Positions 59,982-64,000 of a stretch of DNA of 64,000 nt are shown here, one piece after another. Within the stretch, counting starts at the first letter, position 1, and the number at the start of each line of letters is the position of its first letter. Under the pieces are notes generated by a model, which saw only the letters and a program-made list of their open reading frames with translations, was not told the origin of the DNA and made no database searches. Source of the DNA: Notolepis coatsorum (lineage: Eukaryota; Chordata; Actinopteri; Aulopiformes; Paralepididae); the NCBI GenBank assembly GCA_963971535.1, contig OZ020599.1:94673897-94737896 (forward strand), read 5' to 3'. The translations under genes and the position numbers were made by a program.

Positions 59982-62900
59982 ACATCAGCTTGAGGGACTC
60001 CAGCAAGCTGAACAAGCTGGTGAAGAAGGCTAGCTCCGTAGTGGGTGGTGAGCTGGATAATCTAGAGGTGGTGGCTGAGAGGATGAGGAAAAAGCTAGAA
60101 GCCATCCTGGAGAAGCCCTCTCACACCCTCTTATGAGGAGCTAGCCAGAATGAAGAGCACGTTCAGCCAAAGACTCATCCCCCCCGACACACCACAAACC
60201 GCCTGGGCCGGTCCTTTATACCGGCAGTCATCAGGCTCTACAAACAAGGGCTCGGACGGCCGGCTCTGCTGCCAGAACTATGTCAGAACTCAGGACTTGA
60301 GAACTAGAGACTCATATCACTGGACTATCTTGTATTTGTACTTTTTTATATTATATTGTATTTGTATTTTATATTTTATATTGTATCTATAGTGTATATA
60401 GATACTGGACTGTATATGAATGTGAAGCTCTGTATCCCTCTCCCCATGCTGCTTTGACACCCGAATTATCTTATTTACAGGAACACAGACTGGAATTTAG
60501 GTAACTTAAAAGGTTACTTATTTATAAATGGTCAATGGACTATATTATTTATCCAAAGCGCTTTACAACTTGTCTTGCCCAAGGGCACTTCAACACGCTG
60601 CCAGGAGGAGCTGGAATCGAACCCTGGGAACCTTCCGATTACCAGACGAGCCACTGTTATACTGTGGGAACAAAGCTCTTACTGAAACAAGCCTTGGGGA
60701 ACAGATTCACTAGAGATGGTAATCACAACAACTCATGGTTATATTTCGTAGTGGCTCCCACTCTGCTCACTATTGGAACATTCCCTGTCACATTCTAATA
60801 GTGAGCAGAGTGGGAGCCACTACTCATATAACTAGGGTTATAGGATAACCTTCGTTATATTTCATAGTGGCTCCCACTCTGCTCACTATTGGAACCTTTC
60901 CCTGTCACATTCTAATAGTGAGCAGAGTGGGAGCCACTACTCATATAACTAGGGTTATAGGATAACCTTCGTTATGTAAGGTACTGATAGGAGGAGGAGG
61001 GGGAGTCGTCTCTGGAGGAGGAGGAGGAGGTACCTGGTGGAGGAGCTGCTGGCTGCAGAAGCACTGCTTCCCAGGAGGCTGGCAAGGCCCGGCCCGGCCA
61101 GAGCACCGAGACCACCTGCAGAGAGAGGGGTGACAGGTTATTCTCCTGGTTCTGAGAGACCACCTGCAGAGGGGGGACATCATGTTATTCTCCTGGTTCT
61201 GAGCGACCCGTGACCCACCCGCGATGGCCCGCCTCGCCTGCCCATTTCAAACCTTTACTTCAACACTGAGGTTACCCAGAACAAGCTACCGGTAGTTAGG
61301 ATAGTCCTGCAGCTCCCCACTCGTACACATTTAGACCAGCCCCACTTCAACAGCCTAGAGTGGCTCAGGGTGGACAAAAGAGTATCAATGATGAAATTAT
61401 GCCTAGTCTATATGATTTATAAAGGGGAGGTGCCAAGTTACCTATACAATTACTTCCAATATGTCAAAAATAATCACAGCCATGAAACCAGAGGTAGAGA
61501 CACAAACATAGTCCCTTTTAGATTTAAACTTATTTCGTACGGCCAGCAGACCTTCCTTTATTCAGCTGCAGTACTGTGGAATAGCCTGCCCAGCAGCATT
61601 AAGTTCAAGTTTCAATTTTCTTTATTAGTTGTCATACAGAAATACAGAATACTTTTATATGAAATGCTTCTTTCTGTTATGCTCCTGAGAGTGTGCTAGA
61701 TAAAAATAGATAAGTATAAAATAAGTATAAAATAGAAAGTCAAGTACGTAAACAAGTGTAAACAAAACAAAAGTGTTCAATATACATATATACAATACAG
61801 AGTAGATAAAAAGTAACTGAGTTACAATACAATATACAGTACAATGCAGAAATGGGATGAGGTACAACTTAGGGTAAGGTGCAATGAGCTATGAGTTGTA
61901 GTGCAAATCTCTTTACCAATAAATATAAAGTGTGTTAAAGTGTCTAAAGTGGGTAAAGTGGGTGCTACAGTGAGTTGTTTATTTAAAGTGAGTGTGTACG
62001 TGTGGATGTGTGTGCTGTGAGTGTATTTGATGGTTTGTCACATAGTGTTATTGTCATTGAGCATCCTTATGGCCTGGGGATAGAAGCTCCTTCTGAGTCT
62101 CTCTGTGCTTGCCATGAGACTCCGGTATCGCTTGCCTGACCGCAGCAGTTCAAAGAGGCAGTTGTTTGGGTGGCTAGAGTCTTTTATTATTCTATTAAAT
62201 AGGCCCCTAGGTTAACTGGCTTCAAAAAGTCTGTACGAACATGGCTATCGGTATAGGAAAGAGGGTAGCATATTTATTATTCTTCTATACTGTAGTGTAG
62301 ATGCATATTGTCTCTTAATGTTTTATGATGATGTCGCTCTCTAAGTCAAGCTCTCTAAGTCTCTCTCTCTAAGTCTCGCTCTCTAAGTCACGCTCTCTAA
62401 GTCACGCTCTCTAAGTCACGCTCTCTAAGTCTCGCTCTCTAAATCTCTCTCTCTAAGTCTCGCTCTCTAAGTCTCGCTCTCTAAGTCACGCTCTCCAAGT
62501 CTCGCTCTCTAAGTCACGCTCTCTAAGTCTCGCTCTCTAAGTCACGCTCTCTAAGTCTCTCTCTAAGTCTCTCTCTCTAAGTCTCGCTCTCTAAGTCTCG
62601 CTCTCTAAGTCACGCTCTCTAAGTCATGCTCTCTAAGTCTCTCTCTCTAAGTCTCGCTCTCTAAGTCTCGCTCTCTAAGTCACGCTCTCTAAGTCACGCT
62701 CTCTAAGTCACGCTCTCCAAGTCACGCTCTCTAAGTCTCGCTCTCTAAAGGCGTGTTTGAGATTGGTGAAGCAGGCGCAGATCTGCACAGTTTTTACTAC
62801 CGCCTTGCCAAGCGCGTTGCATGACGGTTAGAATGTTGTCCGACTTGCTCTGGAAATCTGACTAGGCGAGCCGCGGAAATCTCACTGGAGCGAGCCACGC

Positions 62901-63767
62901 GCAGCCTTCAGAGCTAGGCGCCACAGTACCTCGCCAGCATCTGCTTGCCGCAAATGCATGATGGGAAACTACTTGCTATCGTCTGCGCAAAGCGCCCATT
63001 GGCTCAGAAAAGTTGTCACCACCCACAAGGAAGTTATGAGACATCTATCTTATCCATCATTATTCCAAGATAAACTTCATGAACTGTCAGACAGACACCA
63101 AATTATTTTTATGAGAGTACTGACATTCACAATTGAATGCTTTACACATCTGTCCATCTCTACAATGGAGTTTATATCAAAATAACAATATATCAACCCC
63201 CCTGAACAAATAATAAGTCTCTCTCTCTAAGTGTCTCTCTCTAAGTCTCGCTCTCTAGTGTTTCTATGACAGGAGCAGAGTCGTCTGGTAATCCGGAGGT
63301 TCCCGGTTCGATTCCCGCTCCTCCCGGGTAGCGTGTCGAAGTTTAACCCCCTAATTGCTCCTGATGAGCAGGTTGGCACCTTGCATGGTTGCCCCCGCCA
63401 TCGGTGTGTGTGAATGTGTGAGTGAATGGGTAAAAAACATGAGGAACAAATTGTAAAGCGCTTTGGATAAAAGCGCTATATAAATGCAGCCATTTGCCAT
63501 TTCTATAATAACTCACATTCTGAGCTAAATCCAAACAGAAAGAGAGCACTCTTATCAATACATTCGTCTCACGGGGACACATGTGTAAGATAAGCATGTT
63601 CTCGAGCTGTCAGCTGTGCAAGAAATGACTGCCATGTGAGCTACATTAGTCCACTTACTGTACGCTAAGCAGACACTTACCAAGGCCCCCCAGTCCCGTT
63701 GGGCCAATGAGCTGCATGAGCTGGTTGTGGCTCATATTACCCAGCAGGCTCTGCAGACCGCCCTCTC
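39603..63767 (-). CDS. adrm1: adrm1 (Rpn13) gene, last six coding exons; N-terminus beyond the window
   Basis: Rpn13/ADRM1 is a ubiquitin receptor of the 19S proteasome particle: its N-terminal Pru domain binds ubiquitin and Rpn2, and its C-terminal DEUBAD domain recruits and activates the deubiquitinase UCHL5. Exons in transcription order: 63767-63681, 61115-61034, 59497-59256, 44592-44435, 43418-43316 and 39706-39603, with matching phases (776 nt). Landmarks are [32 protein letters not shown], a Thr/Ser/Pro-rich linker, [20 protein letters not shown], then DEUBAD residues [26 protein letters not shown] and [14 protein letters not shown], ending DDDEDMSLD. The Pru domain exons are absent because the gene continues past 64000. 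It is convergent with cables2. Confidence 0.95.
39900..42260 (+). mobile_element. LINE 3' end interrupted by a hAT element
   Basis: '[13 protein letters not shown]'-like and 'FKKGLKTHI' coding traces (about 39927-39995) are the end of a LINE reverse transcriptase ORF. Then a 'ttactcttactagttttagc' tandem repeat of 30-41-bp units runs from 40010 to 40285. The tail continues after the insertion at 42180 ('agcgccttgagattt'). Confidence 0.7.
40299..42171. mobile_element. hAT element, 1.87 kb, with 8-bp target duplication
   Basis: The ends are CAGGGGTCAGCAACCTTTTT and, at the right, 'aaggttgctgatccctg'. The exact duplication TTCTACAC is at 40291-40298 and 42172-42179. The ends match those of 10931-11968, but the interior differs: 40690-41830 is a more GC-balanced segment with a TATA-like stretch (40879-40888) that I do not recognise. 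No transposase is recognised. Confidence 0.9.
42255..42740. repeat. Dispersed repeat R1 with internal insertion
   Basis: It matches 25845-26200 and is interrupted at about 42420-42575 by a segment ending 'taaaagcgtcggctaaatg', a common fish repeat tail seen reversed at 46545-46690. Confidence 0.7.
43316..43418 (-). CDS. adrm1: adrm1 DEUBAD-domain exon with partial upstream duplicate
   Basis: The exon has 103 nt and starts in phase 0. It encodes [20 protein letters not shown] then [14 protein letters not shown]. The acceptor is 'gtttgtctccttgcag' and the donor GAG|GTCAGT. The first 54 or so bases of the exon are repeated exactly 75 bp upstream at about 43440-43493, without a credible acceptor of their own. 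Confidence 0.95.
43440..43493 (-). repeat. Tandem duplicate of the start of the adrm1 DEUBAD exon
   Basis: The segment encoding [18 protein letters not shown] is repeated without visible change 75 bp upstream of the true exon start. It is preceded by 'gctcaaagaaagt', which lacks a pyrimidine tract, so it is probably skipped. Confidence 0.9.
43990..44400. mobile_element. hAT-like MITE, TAGGGCTGGCCC ends
   Basis: It opens TAGGGCTGGCCCGA and closes GGGGTCAGCCCTA, inside an AT dinucleotide run that supplies near-identical flanks. 'Tagtcgac' motifs lie near both ends. It is in the intron beside the adrm1 exon at 44435. Confidence 0.75.
44435..44592 (-). CDS. adrm1: adrm1 exon, start of DEUBAD domain
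   Basis: The exon has 158 nt, entering in phase 1 and leaving in phase 0. It encodes [40 protein letters not shown] and [12 protein letters not shown]. The acceptor is 'cgtctgctgcag' and the donor CAG|GTAAAC. It is a near-exact match to the ADRM1 family. Confidence 0.96.
44912..45162. mobile_element. hAT-like MITE with 8-bp target duplication
   Basis: It opens TAAGGCTGAGACCAC and closes GTCTCAGCCTTA. The exact duplication CTAAAAAC is at 44904-44911 and 45163-45170. 'Tttatcgat' motifs recur inside. Confidence 0.9.
45410..45720 (+). pseudogene. LINE reverse transcriptase C-terminal fragment
   Basis: Plus-strand coding traces such as [20 protein letters not shown] and '[10 protein letters not shown]' match the C-terminal end of fish LINE ORFs ([13 protein letters not shown]-type). 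It is truncated at the 5' side and ends with a broken frame. Confidence 0.7.
45917..46252. mobile_element. MITE related to 21595-21960
   Basis: It contains 'accgatatcaaccgatacc' and closes 'ataatatcggacatcccta'. Reversed copy of the family seen at 21595. An A run lies at 46147-46158. Confidence 0.65.
46740..47400 (-). pseudogene. LINE reverse transcriptase C-terminal fragment
   Basis: Minus-strand frame from 47399 to 46923 (158 codons) reads [32 protein letters not shown] and [20 protein letters not shown], then [18 protein letters not shown]. This is the standard C-terminal region of L2/CR1/Rex-type LINE ORF2 proteins. The reverse transcriptase core is absent; 46740-46922 is the 3' untranslated tail. 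Confidence 0.85.
47690..48115. mobile_element. Foldback element with arms of about 150 bp
   Basis: 'Gcttttaccaacgcattcgt', 'attggccaggtcatgtgaca' and 'ccaatcgtgggac' in the left half are mirrored in the right half ('gtcccacgattggcg', 'tgtcacatgacctggccaat', 'acgcgttggtaaaagc'). The centre is near 47895. No coding is present. Confidence 0.85.
48675..53921 (+). mobile_element. DIRS-like element (inverted terminal repeats plus internal complementary region)
   Basis: The left end (48675-48880) contains 'tcggttccgctcggcgtcac' followed by a body ending 'cgctttcaccacaagg'. The body returns inverted at 53705-53865. Between them, 53586-53678 joins the complement of the left terminus (53586-53628) to the complement of the right terminus at 53870-53921 ('ggttatagtcataacctaac'). 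This terminal-repeat plus internal-complementary-region layout is the hallmark of DIRS tyrosine-recombinase retroelements. No reverse transcriptase or recombinase is recognisable, so the copy is deleted or non-autonomous; a Cys-containing stretch '[13 protein letters not shown]' at about 49097-49133 is a possible gag trace. Confidence 0.75.
52313..52433 (+). pseudogene. 5S rRNA-like sequence inside the DIRS-like element
   Basis: About 119 bp align along their full length with vertebrate 5S rRNA from memory. Retained blocks include 'gctcgatctcgtcagatctc', 'cctggttagtacttgg' and 'gggagaccgcctgggaatac'. I estimate about 15% difference. The terminal stem is disturbed, and no T run follows directly (the first TTTT is about 20 bases downstream). 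A stem is preserved by paired changes (52326-52333 with 52369-52376). It could be a 5S pseudogene, the head of a 5S-derived SINE, or captured cargo. Confidence 0.88.
54283..54749 (+). mobile_element. tRNA-derived SINE, copy 4 (plus)
   Basis: The head is 'gcggctgattggcgcagtgg' with the B box 'gggttcgagcccagc'. The exact target duplication GAGGGTATTAACAT is at 54269-54282 and 54750-54763. The poly(A)-like tail is 'ggataaaaaaaagg'. Confidence 0.93.
54764..55183. other. adrm1 intron segment without recognised feature
   Basis: Nothing coding is recognised. A 63-codon plus frame (55010-55201) has no family resemblance and runs into the LTR at 55189. Confidence 0.45.
55189..56243 (-). mobile_element. 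Solo LTR-like insertion, copy 1 (1.06 kb)
   Basis: It opens TGTTATGGTTTGACACCGAC and closes AACCTCACA, giving TG...CA ends. The 5-bp target duplication GTTTT is at 55184-55188 and 56244-56248. On the minus strand AATAAA occurs near the expected 3' end ('gtaaataaacaagccc'), supporting minus orientation. No internal retroviral or retrotransposon coding region accompanies it. Confidence 0.8.
56249..56907. repeat. AT-rich repeats with (TA)n and R1 family sequence
   Basis: A LINE-like tail occurs at 56300-56385 ('gtgctatataaataaagttg'), a TA run of about 50 bp at 56547-56595, and reversed R1 repeat from about 56720. Tyr-Ile frames are artefacts. Confidence 0.7.
57215..57432. repeat. Minisatellite 'ggaggactaggaggactgga' type inside the LTR
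   Basis: Units of about 16-29 bp are built from 'ggactaggaggactggacag', with about ten imperfect copies. Confidence 0.85.
57570..58480. repeat. Compound minisatellite (62-bp units, then 30-bp units) inside the LTR
   Basis: At about 57570-57915 there are five to six units of 62 bp containing 'gaacgcgccggttcgaagag' and 'tgagtggtgcgcgtctgctt'. From 57915 to 58480 come units of about 30 bp containing 'gagtgaagagcgcgtctggc' mixed with 'gcgtctggatgcgcgtctgg' blocks. Frames of up to 337 codons over this array are artefacts of the repeats. Confidence 0.93.
59256..59497 (-). CDS. adrm1: adrm1 exon encoding the linker and pre-DEUBAD segment
   Basis: The exon has 242 nt, entering in phase 2 and leaving in phase 1. 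It encodes a Thr/Ser/Pro/Ala-rich linker, then [20 protein letters not shown] and NVPASGQG. The acceptor is 'tctctctctctccag' and the donor GGAG|GTGAGG. The [21 protein letters not shown] block is diagnostic of ADRM1. A GA-rich simple repeat precedes the acceptor (59500-59640). Confidence 0.95.
59739..60480 (+). pseudogene. LINE reverse transcriptase C-terminal fragment with a poly-G expansion
   Basis: The frame reads [20 protein letters not shown], then [20 protein letters not shown] and [18 protein letters not shown] run of about 29 nt at 59951-59979 follows and shifts the frame. After it come [20 protein letters not shown] and '[17 protein letters not shown]'. This is the C-terminal part of a common fish LINE. 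The 3' tail ends near 60475 with 'gaattatcttatttac'. Confidence 0.85.
60735..60983. repeat. Tandem duplication (two units of about 126 bp), each a palindrome
   Basis: Each unit has 'tagtggctcccactctgctc' and its inverse 'gagcagagtgggagccacta' around a short loop, then 'actagggttataggataacc'. The latter resembles the terminal motif of the DIRS-like element ('ggttatagtcataacc'), so this may be a related terminal fragment. Confidence 0.8.
61034..61115 (-). CDS. adrm1: adrm1 exon with a duplicated acceptor region
   Basis: The exon has 82 nt, entering in phase 1 and leaving in phase 2. It encodes [20 protein letters not shown] then ASSST. The acceptor is 'cccctctctctgcag' and the donor AG|GTACCT. 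About 48 bp containing the first exon bases, the acceptor and the adjoining intron are repeated directly upstream at 61156-61203, giving a second potential acceptor. Confidence 0.93.
61300..61610 (+). pseudogene. LINE reverse transcriptase C-terminal fragment
   Basis: It reads [20 protein letters not shown], '[11 protein letters not shown]', then [20 protein letters not shown]. It is a truncated C-terminus, cut by the next LINE fragment at about 61605. Confidence 0.8.
61605..62215 (-). pseudogene. LINE C-terminal fragment and 3' tail
   Basis: The minus strand encodes [20 protein letters not shown] then [18 protein letters not shown] with a stop near 62040, followed by a tail to about 61605 like that at 12490-12720. 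Confidence 0.8.
62337..62748. repeat. 14-bp minisatellite, about 29 units
   Basis: Units are CTCTCTAAGTCTCG or CTCTCTAAGTCACG. The array resumes briefly at 63215-63256 after an unrelated segment of about 465 bp. Confidence 0.93.
62749..63214. mobile_element. Insertion splitting the 14-bp array
   Basis: Unique-looking sequence with 'gttgcatgacggttagaat' and 'catgatgggaaactac' sits between two parts of the same array. A 75-codon plus frame (62958-63185) has no recognised family. It is probably a truncated dispersed repeat. Confidence 0.6.
63265..63505 (+). mobile_element. tRNA-derived SINE of a second family
   Basis: The B-box-like 'cccggttcgattcccgctcc' lies near the left end. The tail reads 'gtaaagcgctttggataaaa' and 'gcgctatataaatgcagcca', a typical fish SINE/LINE 3' end. 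The precise left boundary is unclear. Confidence 0.75.
63681..63767 (-). CDS. adrm1: adrm1 exon, first one present in the window
   Basis: The exon has 87 nt and encodes [20 protein letters not shown] then GPTGLGGL. The donor is CTTG|GTAAGT. The upstream boundary (AG at 63768-63769, 'ttttaattgaaag') has a poor pyrimidine tract and could shift by a few bases. Exons for the Pru domain lie to the right of the window. Confidence 0.9.
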
Positions 63768-64000
63768 CTTTCAATTAAAAACACAGTCGACTCGTGATTA
63801 CAATGTTGTCGTCCTTTACACAACCACCACGTGTGAGGGAAAGTGTTTAAAATGAAGTTTCACACGTATTTCACAATATATTTGAACTAGTCAAAAGGAC
63901 TGTAGTTATTAAGACGCAATTGTAACTGTTAAAGGGTTTACATACATGAAGAAGAGATAAAAAAAAAGGTGCTGTAAGTGGTATTTTTCTGTTTGTTAAA
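63768..64000 (-). other. adrm1 intron to the window edge
   Basis: No exon or repeat is recognised. Confidence 0.5.

Overview
The window is vertebrate nuclear DNA, almost certainly from a teleost fish. It holds two split, conserved vertebrate genes in long introns packed with fish-type repeats: tRNA-derived SINEs, LINE 3' ends, hAT, piggyBac and other MITEs, a DIRS-like element, solo LTRs and very large minisatellites. Most long open reading frames lie in minisatellites or AT dinucleotide runs and are not genes.

Layout. From 2610 to 34541 (+) lies a complete CABLES-family gene, most likely cables2. Nine coding exons join in phase to give about 505 residues, from the N-terminal [16 protein letters not shown] block to the C-terminal cyclin-like domain, and a poly(A) signal follows at 34649. 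Convergent to it on the minus strand are the last six coding exons of adrm1, the proteasomal ubiquitin receptor Rpn13, between 63767 and 39603. Its N-terminal ubiquitin-binding exons lie beyond the right edge. In mammals CABLES2 and ADRM1 are in the same chromosomal neighbourhood (human 20q13.33), which supports cables2 over cables1. The two genes have unrelated jobs (CDK/Abl signalling and proteasome function).

Repeats by region. 1-2600 holds an AT run, a TTAA-flanked MITE and a 63-bp-arm palindrome ending 71 bp before the cables2 start codon. cables2 intron 2 (5.4-17.1 kb) holds MITEs, a 47-bp minisatellite, an element encoding a CXC (tesmin/TSO1-like) cysteine-rich tail with inverted ends, a LINE fragment split by a hAT element, a SINE and a 32-36-bp minisatellite. 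Intron 4 (17.5-25.6 kb) holds two related hAT elements, an inverted copy of part of intron 7 plus exon 8, and two opposed SINEs inserted into that copy. Introns 6 and 8 begin with giant minisatellites whose repeat unit is the exon-intron junction itself. The large adrm1 intron (44.6-59.3 kb) holds hAT MITEs, LINE fragments, a DIRS-like element with a 5S rRNA-like sequence, a SINE and two solo-LTR-like insertions, one swollen by minisatellites.

The most unusual theme is tandem duplication seeded at splice junctions. It occurs at two cables2 donors (about 115 and 44 units) and, as single duplications, at two adrm1 acceptors. All calls come from reading the sequence; no searches or alignments were run.
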